DNA of 64,000 nt, taken from NCBI RefSeq assembly GCF_051106095.1, contig NC_135786.1:86464001-86528000 (forward strand), given 5' to 3'. The stretch's first letter is position 1; each line of letters begins with the position of its first letter. Positions 33,956-44,900 of the stretch are shown one piece after another. Under the pieces are notes generated by a model. It was not told the origin of the DNA. It did not search any database and saw nothing but the letters and a program-made list of their open reading frames with translations. The position numbers and the translations under genes are program-made. The DNA is from Pogona vitticeps. Its lineage: Eukaryota; Chordata; Lepidosauria; Squamata; Agamidae.

Positions 33956-36900
33956 AAAAAGCCCTTTGCAAAAAGTTAACACATGACATCATTTCTTTCA
34001 AGTGTGGAAAGCAAGGTGGGCGCCAACTCTCACAAAGATGAATGTACAATGAAGGGCAAAGACATGCACCCAATTGTAAGCAAGGAAAGGGCAAGAATCT
34101 TAAAATGTACTCATGAAGATTCTCCTGAAATTTCTTCTCCTTTGAAATTTTTTTTTTTTGAAAGGAAATCCTTTCCATTCAACTGAACGAGAGCTGTCAA
34201 AATCTTTGTGGGGAAAATGTTCAGTGCAGGACTAGCCAGGGTGCTCTTAAAATCGAGTAATCAGAGGGCACATTATGAGAGGTGCACATATGGAAGCTAA
34301 AGCTATTTTCCCCCACCAAGCAGAGTTATAACACCCAGTTGTCATGAAGGTGTGCATTTTCCCATTTGTTCTACATGTCCGTTACCCTCAGGCAATTAAA
34401 TACACAATTCCATTACACCAGGGCATTTTTGTTCCTGTGTATAAGATACCTGTGCCCCCGACAACTCATGAAAGCTCACTGTTCAGATGTCAAAATTATA
34501 TATGATAATATAGAAGTACAAACAAACACCGTTTTAAAATTAAAAGGGCCTTCATCTAAGTGGGCATTTATGACAGCATAGTTTCCGTGGACATTCATCA
34601 ACTTAGTTTTATTGCATTCATCAGCTCGTTCCTGTTTTCACAACTTGCCCCTTTCCTGGATTTTTCACTTTTTATTGCAATACTATTTTGTTTTTGTAAA
34701 CTTTCTGATCTCTTCTTCACAAGGACAGGTGAGACATACTTTCAAATCATAAGTAATAATATAATTGATAACAAACAAAACAGCAGTAGAATACCCAAAT
34801 CTCGTTTTTATACAAGCAGAACACAAGTGTTAGAACAGCACGTGAGTTGCAAACAAATATTTTCCCAAAGAGAATGGTTTTTAAAGTGCCACCAGAAGTA
34901 TACCAATGGGAATGGGGGTAGATTGCACTTTCTCCAAAGAGCACTCCAATGCAACCATGGAAAAGGTCTTCTTCTAAATAATCTTCTCTTTTCTTTCAGA
35001 CTCCCAAGCCCTGTAAGGGTTTCTGCAGAAGATCGCAGTGGATATAGATGAGATTTCCCTCAGGTTTCCATGGGTAGCAATGAGATCTTGGGGTCTCCAT
35101 GGGTATCAATGTGGTCTTAGTAAAATCATCAAGAGCAAGTTGCTACCAGACATGGTGGTCCTTCAGGTACTTTGGATGACAGCCCTGTGGGGCTTTAGAA
35201 GAAATGTCTGACATTTTGTTTTGGGTCTGGAAATAAAACGGTACCAAATATAGCTAGCCGTTGACTAGTGCAAGATGTTTTAGTCAACAACTTTTCAACT
35301 GCAATACTAGATTGCTTCAAGATCGTCAAGACAGAGAGCGAAATCCATGCAATTTTAATATTATAGTATCATGTCTATAGCTGGCTAGACAGACCTGTGA
35401 GTAAGTTGCATTTCTCATGTGTCACTTATAAATGTCTGGTTGAGTCCTATATGAGTCTTTGAGCTGGTTCACATATACAGTGCAGTGACTTGCGCATGTG
35501 TTATTACATTATTACAGATAGAATGACACAAAGAAAAGGTCCCAATTATCTCCTGTCCCCTCTTAGACACAGTGCATTTCAATATATGCAGTTCATATAT
35601 TTCACTGAGAGCGATCCAAGTATGGAATAAGCAAGTAATGAGAAAGCAGGTCGTGTGCATTCATTTGTGAACATGCCCTCTCTAAACACCACCGTTTGTA
35701 TATATACTCCGAAGTTTCCAACTCAGTAGGAAGGCAGGAAGAATAGAAGAAAGGCACACTTCATCTTGAACAGAGAAAGAATTCTTAGAGAGAATTTAGA
35801 ATCTTTGAAATGAGGTACATTAAGAAGAATAGTAGAAACAGAATAAATGGAATGGCTGTTTAAAATGTCAAGGAAAAGATCTATGTGGAACAAATGAAAA
35901 ATGTTTCTGAGCAGGTTTTTATTCACACATTTGGGAGAAAAGAATATTACTTCAGGACTGAGTGTTGTTAATAGAATAGTACTGACAGAACATGATGGTA
36001 GACCCTGGGGACAGAAAAGTCAGCTACGCAACAATAGAGCTTTTTTTAAAAAAGTTCTAAATGGACTGCTATTCCCAGAATATGGTGGTCCCTTGGACAA
36101 TCTCAATACCAAGTAAGAATGCGTATATTTTATGGTCACTTTGCCATATCTCTAAAGAATACCCACGAACAATGTTTTGCATTCAGTATACACACCAATT
36201 TGCTTTATGTAGCAGCAGCCGCCATGTTAAATATTCTATAGTACAGAGGTCTCTGCTTCCTTTACATGCATATTTAAGCTATACATAGCAGGGGCAGAAC
36301 AACAAAGGTTGGAATGAACTCTGTAAATGAAAGCACATCAAAAGACGGCAACACCATTGCAAATACACACACAGTGAACAATAGCAATAACCAGGTGTGA
36401 TGCTTTGAAGACAGGGTGTTTAAAAAAAAGTTAAGAAAAGAAAACAAAAGGCAAAAGGTAAGCAGTAAAGAGAATGAATAAAGTAGAAATGAGAGAGAGA
36501 TAGAGACCAATACAGAAAAGCTGAGCTGATGGAGGAAGGTGAAAAATGGAATTCTAAGCATGCGGGGGGGGGGGGGGGGTGTCAAGGCCTAGCCACAGAT
36601 AAAGAATAGGCCATTCTTTGGCTGAACAGAAGCAAAAAAGTCTAACAAAAAATTAGGGTTAATATACACAATAGGTGCATCAAACAGGGACAGGTCAACC
36701 CACATCAGTTTCACGTTTAATTCACATAGATGTCTTCTTCAACCAACTTTTCTATTTATCTTCACATTTAGTAAATGTGCATGAACTTTCTTTATTTTAA
36801 CATTTTTTTCACCAGAAAAAAATCATTCTTTTCTGCAATACATATACTCACTTTAACATTAAAAAAAAACATGCCTTGAATCCATTTCAGTATACTTTTT

Positions 36901-37087
36901 TGAGCTGGAGACTGGATTTAAAAAAATCTGACTCCCATCAACAAACTGTGTGTTGATCCAGGAAGTGTGAGTTAGGTTAGTTCACTAAAAAAATGAGGAC
37001 CATTTGAAAACCTTGAGCATCTTTAACATCAGTTTCAGTTCTTCATCTTTCCTTGGTGCATATGCTCCACAATTTGTATTTAGTATG
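33956..37087. other. Long unannotated spacer
   Basis: AT-rich DNA. A ~30-bp phrase containing 'TCCATGGGTA' is repeated in tandem at 35062-35120. A G run lies at about 36563-36579. The 163-codon frame at 34560-35051 has no recognisable domain. No other element seen. Confidence 0.4.
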
Positions 37088-37250
37088 ATGATGTTCGAAT
37101 TCAAACACAACTGCTCCTACAAATCATTGTAGGGGATGAGCACTGTGCCCTAGAGTTGGACACGGCTGGGCTAAATGTCAAGGGAAACCTTTACCTTTAC
37201 CTACAATGATGTTTGAATTCAAACACAACAACTGCTACAAATCATTACTG
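37088..37250 (+). mobile_element. 5'-truncated Sauria SINE with unusually long flanking repeats
   Basis: The SINE part at about 37132-37206 keeps only the Bov-B-like 3' end ('GAGTTGGACACGGCTGG') and the (ACCTTT)n tail. On each side lies a ~40-bp near-duplicate containing GAATTCAAACACAA and CTACAAATCATT (about 37091-37131 and 37208-37247). If these are the target duplication, it is much longer than the 10-12 bp at the two full-length copies. Confidence 0.7.
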
Positions 37251-38204
37251 CTGTGGAGGAAAACACATCCTAGCAGGCAAATTCTTTAGATTTGCAGATC
37301 AATAATCTTATAAACCATAATAGGTACTTCAACTCTAAGCCATTATTATCCATTGTGCTACCCCAGGTGCTATTAATCTAACATACTTACTGCAGCCATT
37401 ATGTCTACAGTGTCAGTGAATGGTGAGAGAATTTTTAAAACTAAAAGGATGGGCTCCACAGAATATTTTCCAGGCCTGAGATCCACAGAGGAGCAGCAGT
37501 GATGTTCAGAGAAACGAAAGCTGTACTAATTTTATTTCAGGAAAACACTGTCTAGAAATCCTGCTTGCAATTACATACTTTAAAAGTAAAATACAGCCAT
37601 TCAAGTAGTTTTTATTAAATGATTACAATAATTCCCACCACTTTCTTTAGCTTTACTGAACTTCATTATCCATCAATATAGGTTAAACATTTGCAAAAAC
37701 TGTTTCAGTAATTAAAACCTGCAGAGACTCAGCTATAATAAAAATTCAAAAGAAAAAATGCACTTTGAACTCACTCAAAGAACTCACAAATGTCCTTAAT
37801 GGATTATTTTCAAGCTTTGGATATGAAATTAACTTTTCAGTTTAATACACGGTTTGCCAAGTTTGAGCATGAGGTGATCTTTTACAACTAAGTTATAAAA
37901 CTCCTGACTAGGCCAGAGGGAATTATAATAGAAACACTCACAGGTATTTAAATGGTGCTTCCATTGTATCTCCCATGGTAACCTATCTGCCAAAAATACA
38001 AAACGAGCCATGCTTTCTGACCCATCAAGTGTGAACCTCAAGCTTTGTGCATTTTCAACTAAACCAACATTCTACCTGAGGAAAATTCAGGCATTATTTC
38101 CAACATGATATTTCTGAGAATTGTGATGTAAAAGCAAAACCTATCACAGTCATCAGCATTTCAGGAGCACTGGTTTTACTCATCCACAAATGCTTATAGT
38201 GCCA
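37251..38204. other. Unannotated spacer
   Basis: Nothing recognised. Confidence 0.4.
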
Positions 38205-38745
38205 CCATGAAGTAGCGGGTACACTGATACACTAGGACTCAGGAGACCTGGTTCAAACCGCTGCTTGGCCATGGAAACTCCCTGGGGTTTGCCATTGGGA
38301 AAACCACTCTTCAAATATCTCACATAGTTTGAAACCCCTCTTTGGGTTGCTGTAAGTTAGATGGGACGTGGTGGCGCTGCGGGCTAAACTGCAGAAGCCT
38401 TTGTGTGCTGCAGGGTCAGAAGACCAGCAGTCGTAAGATTGAATCCACGCGATGGAGTGAGCTCCCATCGCTTTGTCCAGCTCCTCGCCAACCTAGCAGT
38501 TCGAAAGCATACAAATGCTAGTAGATAAATAGGGACCACCTCAGTGGGAAGGTAAACAGCGTTCCGGGTCTAAGTCGTGCTGGCCACGTGACAACGGAAA
38601 CTGTCTTCGGACAAACGCTGGCTCTACGGCTTGGAAACGGGGATGAGCACTGCCCCCTAGAGTTGGACACGACTGATTAAATGTCAAGGGGAACCTTTAC
38701 CTTTACCTTTAAGTTGGATGTAACTTGAGAGTACATAGCAACAAA
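38205..38745 (+). mobile_element. tRNA-type SINE split by a Sauria SINE
   Basis: The left part (38205-38363) has 'ACACTAGGACTCAGGAGACC', a box B relative GGTTCAAACC, and 'GGCCATGGAAACTCCCTGGG'. The right part (38711-38745) continues 'AAGTTGGATGTAACTTGAG', the expected body of this SINE. Compare 57831-58015, which is uninterrupted. Confidence 0.75.
38364..38710 (+). mobile_element. Sauria SINE, full length
   Basis: The head is GGACGTGGTGGCGCTGCGGG. The body phrase 'CCAACCTAGCAGTTCGAAAG' and the Bov-B-like 'GAGTTGGACACGACTG' follow, then an (ACCTTT)n tail. It is flanked by a 10-bp target duplication, AAGTTAGATG at the left (38354-38363) and AAGTTGGATG at the right (38711-38720). It is closely similar to 4689-5041, including the 'AGAAGACCAGCAGT'-type insertion, so both probably belong to one subfamily. 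Confidence 0.9.
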
Positions 38746-38824
38746 ACATCTCATAAGTTTCTGAGCCCTCCATAGGTGAAAAATGAGGAATTTCGAATAT
38801 ATTCAGTAAAAATGGCAACATGTC

Positions 38825-38957
38825 ACATATGCTAACTTGGTGGAGCCAAAGGGTGGGAGTTCGATTCCCCACTGTGCCTCCTTGATCAGGGATGAACTCG
38901 ATGATCCCTAGGGTCTCTTCAAGCTCTGTAGTTCCAAGATGATTATGATGATTATTA
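38825..38957 (+). mobile_element. tRNA-derived SINE with CR1-like tail
   Basis: The tRNA-like head ends in box B GAGTTCGATTCC (about 38859-38870). The 3' part 'GAACTCGATGATCCCTAGGG ... CTTCAAGCTCTGTAGTTCC' matches CR1 3' ends, and a short GAT-rich tail follows. A CR1 3' end at 6592-7118 shows the partner family is present. Confidence 0.65.
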
Positions 38958-39462
38958 CTTAGGCACAGGGAGCTGTATTTTATGCTATAAACATAGATAT
39001 ATTTACTGGCAGATTTAAAATAATAATATTTAACTTGAGGAATTCTCATACCTGCAGGCCTTTACACACAAAATATTAATAGGAAGACCCAAATATATAA
39101 ATGTGCAAGAATACCTTGATGATAACGCAATTGAAGAAATTTCTGTCATGAAAATCAGTTTAATAAAGAAAGACTGCAGGTGCACTTCTAATAGCTTTAT
39201 TTAATGTTCTCTCATACAGTGGTTGTACAGAGTACACATAGTGTCTGTACAATGGGAATTGTATATGGCAAATGTCCCTGTGTCATTGACAATTTGAGCA
39301 TGTAAAACTTTAACACACATGATTTCTATGACAATTCCTAAGAGGAAAATCTCCCAAAAAGCCTTTCCAGAGGGCTTTCTCCTGAACAATATGGATGGAG
39401 CAAAAGACGACCGAGAAGAAAAGAAAATGGGAAACTTTCCCCTTGAAGTTCCAAAAATTACA
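38958..39462. other. Unannotated spacer
   Basis: Nothing recognised. The 62-codon minus frame at 39201-39389 has no recognisable motif. Confidence 0.4.
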
Positions 39463-39678
39463 TTAACACATTGTAGGATTCACTTCCTTGTTCATGTCTA
39501 CCCCTCCTTTTATCTCCCCTATTCCTCCCCTATCCCTGATGGTCCTTCCCCTTTCCTCCCTTCTCACTATTTCCCTCTCTGTCTGAGTGGCTACTGTCTC
39601 TTTAGACAGCCTCCATTCTAGCTCACAGGTATCCACTCCCCATTGTACAGTCGTGATGGGTGGTGTGTGAGGGTTCAA
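39463..39678 (-). CDS. Partial unit of unidentified repeated ORF family
   Basis: This minus-strand open stretch resembles residues 61-105 of the ORF at 39931-40584. It shares GVDTCELEWRLSKETVATQT with GVDTRDLERGMTKLSVASQT, then an ERGR motif and GIGEIKG with GIGDIKG. The Trp-rich core of the family is not present after that. It therefore looks like part of a second unit arranged in tandem, downstream of the longer one. The function is unknown. It may be a decayed piece of an old mobile element. Confidence 0.5.
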   Translation of the reverse strand: MNPHTPPITTVQWGVDTCELEWRLSKETVATQTEREIVRREERGRTIRDRGGIGEIKGGVDMNKEVNPTMC

Positions 39679-39964
39679 TTAAGGTCTCAGGCTGGTTGGA
39701 CAGAAACACAGTTGGCTCAGTGTTCTTGAAATCAGAATGAGGATTTATTGGAACATTAAACAAGGAATTCTCAACATTAAACTTGTCCGTTGTTTTGTCT
39801 CTCACCGCCAACAGGTCAAACGAGGGTGTCCATAAATCTTGTAAAAACGGGTTGTAACCAGATTCATACCAGGGATCTTTAACAAAAGGGTTCGTGTCCT
39901 CATGGTCCCGGTTCTCCAAACCAGTGTCTATTAAGGGAAGGGTCTCTTCATCCCTTCCCTCCAA
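39623..39964 (-). CDS. Second open frame of the unidentified family
   Basis: It overlaps the end of the 217-codon ORF in another frame. It contains the phrase DEETLPLI, which also appears in the matching place of the plus-strand copy (near 50298-50322). It also has two NPF tripeptides and a DPW, motifs known elsewhere as endocytic adaptor ligands; here that is only a resemblance. Whether it is translated, and how, cannot be told from the sequence. Confidence 0.35.
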   Translation of the reverse strand: MEGRDEETLPLIDTGLENRDHEDTNPFVKDPWYESGYNPFLQDLWTPSFDLLAVRDKTTDKFNVENSLFNVPINPHSDFKNTEPTVFLSNQPETLIEPSHTTHHDCTMGSGYL

Positions 39965-40584
39965 GTCGAAAGGGTCATTCCCCTCGGTGTAGGGGTCCCA
40001 GGGTCCAGTAAATACCTACTCCGGCAAGCCTCCTCCAGACACCATGCCCATCTCTCACGCTCTTCCCTCTCTACCGCCTCTTTCTCCTCCCTTAAACGCC
40101 TCTGCCACTCTCTGGCTTCAGATTCTCCCCAGTAAGAAGGTTTTGGGAGTAGACCATGTCTCCTTCTGTAGTCTGCCTCTTCCCGAGGCACCTGAACCTT
40201 CTCACATCTCCCTGTCCAGGGATCCTCCACCCATATCAATTCCCAACCTCCTGGTATGGTGTTGTGTTCCCCTTTTATATCTCCAATTCCTGCCTCAACC
40301 AATGGTCTACCTCTCTCTTCCATTCCCGCCTTTTCCAACCCAGTCTGGCTTGCTACTGACAGTTTTGTCATACCCCGTTCTAGATCCCGGGTGTCCACTC
40401 CCTGTTGTATTTTCACGACGCGGGGAGTTGTTGCCTCTGTCTGGGTCTCTTGCTCTTTCTTAGAGGCTTCAATCCCCTTGCCTCTGGTCCCACATGGTGT
40501 AAGCGGGTCTGTCTGCGCCTCCTGTTCTTTCCTGAGGGAGGACGACACTCCAGTGAGAGCTTCTACCCTCTCACCTCCCATCAC
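39931..40584 (-). CDS. Unidentified ORF family, minus-strand member (217 codons)
   Basis: I do not recognise this protein. It is homologous over most of its length to the plus-strand ORF at 49709-50320. The N-terminal part (about 1-85) is polar and has three spaced motifs of QT type (EAQTD about 22-26, ETQTE about 46-50, VASQT about 77-81). A Trp-rich core follows (PGGWELIWVEDPWT, about 111-124; PSYWGESEAREW, about 149-160), then a charged helix likely to be a coiled coil (about 160-185). Another open frame of the family starts near its end and runs to 39623. The ORF lies 380 bp from the Ty3-type element at 40965 but on the opposite strand. It could be a gag-like or ORF1-like protein of an unknown mobile element, or a domesticated remnant. 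Confidence 0.55.
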   Translation of the reverse strand: MMGGERVEALTGVSSSLRKEQEAQTDPLTPCGTRGKGIEASKKEQETQTEATTPRVVKIQQGVDTRDLERGMTKLSVASQTGLEKAGMEERGRPLVEAGIGDIKGEHNTIPGGWELIWVEDPWTGRCEKVQVPREEADYRRRHGLLPKPSYWGESEAREWQRRLREEKEAVEREERERWAWCLEEACRSRYLLDPGTPTPRGMTLSTWREGMKRPFP

Positions 40585-40642
40585 ACAAATTTCTGCAATG
40601 GTTCATGCACATTGCTTTGGAAATCCAACTTTAAATATGCAC

Positions 40643-40870
40643 TTGGGCACACCTGACCTCATCTGATCTTGGAAGCCAAACAAGGTTGGACGTGGTTATT
40701 GTCTAGATTGGAAACCAACCACCAGGGATTGTCGGGATCTCCAGGTGACATTAGAATGAATCCTGCTTGGAATTATGCAGCGCCCCTGCCCATTAGAATT
40801 GACAATAATGGATTAGAAGGACCCACAGTCTGGCTGAGCATAAAGCAGCTTCCTATAGTCCTGTGTTATT
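40643..40870 (+). mobile_element. 5S rRNA-derived SINE (SINE3-like) or 5S pseudogene
   Basis: GGGCACACCTGACCTCATCT and 'CTGATCTTGGAAGCCAAACAAGGTTGGACGTGG' match vertebrate 5S rRNA internal promoter sequence (CTGATCTCGGAAGCTAAGCAGGGTCGG...). They are followed by a 5S-like 'GGAAACCAACCACCAGGGA'. A body unrelated to 5S continues to 'AAAGCAGCTTCCTATAGTCC', which favours a 5S-headed SINE over a simple pseudogene. No poly-A tail or target duplication is clear. Confidence 0.65.
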
Positions 40871-40959
40871 TTTCAATCTGTGCATGTGCTCATGGGAATT
40901 AAAATGGTGGAGAAATCACTGTGCCATCAACAATCTATGTAAAAACCTTAGCACACATT
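40871..40959. other. Short spacer before the LTR element
   Basis: AT-rich. It ends beside the target duplication GACTC (40960-40964) of the Ty3-type element. Confidence 0.5.
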
Positions 40960-40964
40960 GACTC

Positions 40965-41489
40965 TGTTACATACAGCACTGATGTTACCTGTCTGTCATG
41001 GGTTTGGAGGGAAAGTTCCATCCTATGGGGAGTGGAAGGCGGGACATCAGGAGGAGGGGCTGTACTGTATAAATATGTGATGCGTGTGTGATGAGACGCT
41101 GAGAGACACTGGGTTGTGACGAAGCAGCAGCTGGGAAGAAGAAGCTGTTGTGGGAGTCTGTGTGTCAGACAGGGTACTACTGTGTGTCAGAGTACCAACC
41201 TGATAGGTTCAGGTGTCTGTTGGTTAGCCAGAACTGATAGGTTCAGGGTCTGTGCTTTAAGTTAAGGGTTCTGTGTGAACCAAACTGTATGCTTGTATGA
41301 GTGAGAATAAGCCACGTTACTTTATCTATTCACCTGATTGTTTATTTTTCCCTGTGTGTATTTAAAATAAACTTTATTCTTTTTATTGTTTGAAAATCCA
41401 TCCCTGGTCTGTGTGACTTCTTATAGGGAATGGTTGGTGGCAGCTTAGTGTAACGTGTGGCAGATCCCAGTAGGTCTGGGTTTGTCACA
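40965..41489 (+). repeat. 5' LTR of copy A
   Basis: 525 bp, TGTTACATACAG...GGTTTGTCACA. A TATA-like TATAAATA lies at 41068-41075 and AATAAA at about 41367-41372. It is almost identical to the 3' LTR apart from a patch near 41458-41472. Confidence 0.95.
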
Positions 41490-41927
41490 TTGATTGGTGT
41501 CCAGCGTGTGGGATACGACTGGTCCAGTTGTCCAGCGGTCCAGCAAAGCCTTGGCAGGTGTGCCCAGAGCAAGGGGGTCTAGTCAGGGACAGTCTGAGGC
41601 GCGTAGGTAATCTTCTAGGTGTACCTCACGGGGAGGTGCGCTAGTAGAAGAACGTGCCAACTGGGGAGACTTAGATTAAGGTGCTCTGAGGCAGCCTAGT
41701 TTTGGCGGGAAAAAGCTGAGGCAAAACTGCGTAGTAACAGTGATCTAGCTTGCCAGCTGAGAGGCCCAGCAGAGGGGGGTAGGCTCTGACTCGATACTGT
41801 TGCAAGTTTAGTGCTGAAGAACAGCAGCAATCTCTAGGGAGAGCTGGTTCTGAGGCAAGAAGGAAAAAAGTGGTCGTTTTATTTTGAGGCTTGACTTTTT
41901 AAAGCAGCCTGTTCTGAGGGGGGGGTT
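41490..41927 (+). other. Leader of copy A
   Basis: About 440 bp between the 5' LTR and the first ATG. It begins with the probable primer-binding region (TTGATTGGTGTCCAGCGTGT). It closely matches the leader of copy B at 60829-61271. Confidence 0.8.
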
Positions 41928-44900
41928 ATGCCCTTGACTCGAAGCCAGATGGCCGAAATGAGTGAAGTGAAAGACCCCCAGATTGACCAAGGTTCTGAGG
42001 ATGAATTTGGCTCAGTGCAGGGTGACAGCACAGGAGAGCAGAACCCAGAACTTAGAAAATTGCTCATAGCCCAACAGCATGAACTGAGGATGAGGCAATT
42101 TGAAATGGAGGAAAGGGAAAGAGAAGAAAGGTTAGAGAGAGAAAGGATGGAGGAAAGAGAGAAACAGCGGCAATTTGAATTAGAGAGAGAGAGGGAGAGA
42201 ATGGAGAGGGAAGAAAGAATGGAGAGAGAGAAAATTGCTCTGGAAAAAGAAAGAATGGCGTTTGAATTAAGAAAACTGGAACTGATGAACCAGAACAATA
42301 ATAACAATAGGGATTCTGAGGGAGGCCAACTGTCTAAAGCTGACCTGAAGAAATTCCCTGTGTACCACAAGGGAGATTGTCCTGAGGTGTTCTTTTCCTT
42401 AGTGGAAAGAGCGTTTGTGGACTTCTCAGTGAGGGAAACTGAGAAGATGACCATCATGCGATCTTTAATCAGTGGTAGCCTGGCTGAGGTTTATGCCGAG
42501 ATGCCTGAGGAACTGATGAAAGATTTTGCAGAGTTTAAAAAACTGGTGTTTGCCAGACATGGGATAAATGCGGAACAGCTGAGACAAAGATTTAGGTCCC
42601 TCACCAAGAAACCAGAACAGACTTTTACCCAAGTGGGGGCCCAATTAGTGAGGCTGCTTGAGAAATGGCTATCGCAGGAGGGGACAGAGACCTATGAGCA
42701 GCTTAAAGACTTGATAGCACTGGAACAGTTCTATTCAGTCCTGCAGGGGGAATTGAAATTCCAGGTGAGGGAAAGGAAACCGAGGTCTGTGGCAGCAGCC
42801 GCAGAGATCGCAGATTTTATTTCCCAAATAAGAAAGCCATTGGGTGAGGGGAAATCTGTAGGTAAACCCAAAGAAACCTACAGCAAGTACTCTCAGGGAC
42901 CAGGGAAAAGCCAGCAAGGGGGAGGGGCCCATGGTGAAGGGAAGCCCTCAGACATGAAACTAAGACCTCAGATTTTGGAGGGAAAACCAAAACAAGATGA
43001 GAGAGAATCAAAATACACCAGAAAATGCTATTTCTGTCAGGGAAAGGGTCATCTAATCTCAGAGTGTGAGAAATTAAAGCAGCTAAAAGGAATGGTGCCT
43101 CAGAATTCTAGTGGGACCAAGCCAAAAGCTGTGTTCTGTGTCCAGAAAGAGCAAGGCTCAGTGTCACTGAGGGAGCCTGTTGCCATGGCTACTCAGTCTG
43201 GAACAGCTACCGCGGCTGATCAGGCTGAGGAAAATGGTCCTCTTGTGGAGGTAAAGCGCTGCTTGCTGATAAAAACAGATTCTCAGTTGTTTGAGACAGC
43301 AGGGGTGGACGTAGGAATACTTGACCGTCAGTATAGGGGGCTGCGGGACACTTGTTCCCAGGTAACCCTGTGCCATCCAGAAATTATTCCTAGGGAGTTT
43401 ATAATCCCAAATGAGAGCATGAAGGTGGCAGGGATTGAGGGGCAGGTAATCTCTCTGCCAGTAGCAGAGGTACCTGTCAACTTTCAAGGCTGGAGGGGAG
43501 TTTGGCGGCTAGCGATTTCATCGACTCTGCCAGCAGCCGTGCTCGTGGGAAATGACCTGGCTGAACATGTGAAACGGGTGCTAGTGATTACACGCTCACA
43601 AGCCACCACAGGGACAGTTCAGGGGGGTAATGATGAGCCAGAGACGGAAGCAGAGGGGAGTTCAGAAGCTGTGGTGGAAACCTTAACCACAGACAGCAGA
43701 TTTGGACAGGAGCAAAAGGCAGACGCCACTCTCCAAAAGTGCTTTGAACAGGTGACTGACGCCCAGCTAACACCTGAAACCCCAGTGAGATTTCTGGAGA
43801 AAAAGGGGATTTTATATAGAGAAACCCTGAGGAATATCTCAAAAGGGGGAGATGGGATCAGAAGTCAGCTAGTGGTACCTGAAAAGTATCGCCCCATGAT
43901 CTTACAAAGGGGTCACTCTGACATGTTTGCTGCACACTTAGGGGTGAAAGGGCCCCTTGATTTGATCAAACAAAATTGGGAGCAGATCACCCAGGAAGAC
44001 CCACAAGACGTTGTGACATACATAGACACCTTGATGAATGACCTAAAGCGAAATCTAGAGCTGGCAGCAGAAAACCTGCAAGCTCAGAAGGTCAGACAGA
44101 AAACATGGTATGACCACAAAGCTAGAGAGAGGCACTTTGACCCAGGGGAGGAAGTGCTTTGGCTTAGGCCCTGCAGAGAGAATAAACTGCAGCTCAAATG
44201 GGCAGGACCATATAGGGTCATTTCCAAGATGTCAGACCTGGACTACCTTATAGAGCAGGAGGAGAACCAGGCAAGGAGGGTGGTTCATGTGAATGCCCTA
44301 AAACCCTACTACCGAGGGGAGCAGAGGGTTTTATTTGCGATAAAAGCAGCTGAGAGTGAGGAAGCTGAATTACCTTTCTGGGAGGGTAGAGGGGAAGTAA
44401 AATACAACCCAGAGGAGGTAAAGATCAGTCCTGCACTCACCCAAGACCAGCAGCAAGAACTAAAAATGCTGCTTAGTAAATATCAACAGGTGTTTTCCAA
44501 CAAGCCGGGGATAGTGAAGGGAGTGATGCATCGGATCCACACAGGGGATGCACCCCCGCAGGCAGTATCCCCATACCGAGTAACGGGACCCTATAGGGAC
44601 AAGGTGCGGAAGGAGCTGGACGAGATGCTGAGGGAGAACATAATCGTCCCCTCTTCTAGTCCTTGGTCCTCTCCGATAGTCCTTGTGGACAAGCCTGATG
44701 GGAGCATTAGGTTTTGTGTCGATTACAGGAAATTAAACCGTGTAACCACTCCTGATGCCTACCCAATGCCCAGGCTAGACAACCTGATTGAAACCATAGG
44801 GGGTTGTCAGTTCATCTCATCATTGGACCTGGTAAAGGGATATTGGCAATTAAGAATTGATCCCAGGGATCAAGAAAAGACTGCCTTTTGCAGCCCTTTT

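Noticed and set aside
34560-35051. 163-codon plus-strand frame
   Set aside because: No known motif and no support beyond openness.
36563-36579. CRISPR or telomere-like array
   Set aside because: It is a plain G homopolymer; no spaced repeats were found anywhere in the window.
38825-38957. Functional tRNA genes at the SINE heads
   Set aside because: Box B is present but acceptor and anticodon arms do not pair, and each head continues into a SINE body.
40044-40666. Plus-strand Pro/Ser-rich frames
   Set aside because: Antisense shadows of the minus-strand member of the unidentified family.
40643-40760. Functional 5S rRNA gene
   Set aside because: Only part of 5S is recognisable, it has several changes, and it is joined to a non-5S body with no terminator-like T run at the right place.
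41879-42457. 192-codon Ser/Leu-rich minus frame
   Set aside because: Antisense of the Glu/Arg-rich Gag coiled coil.
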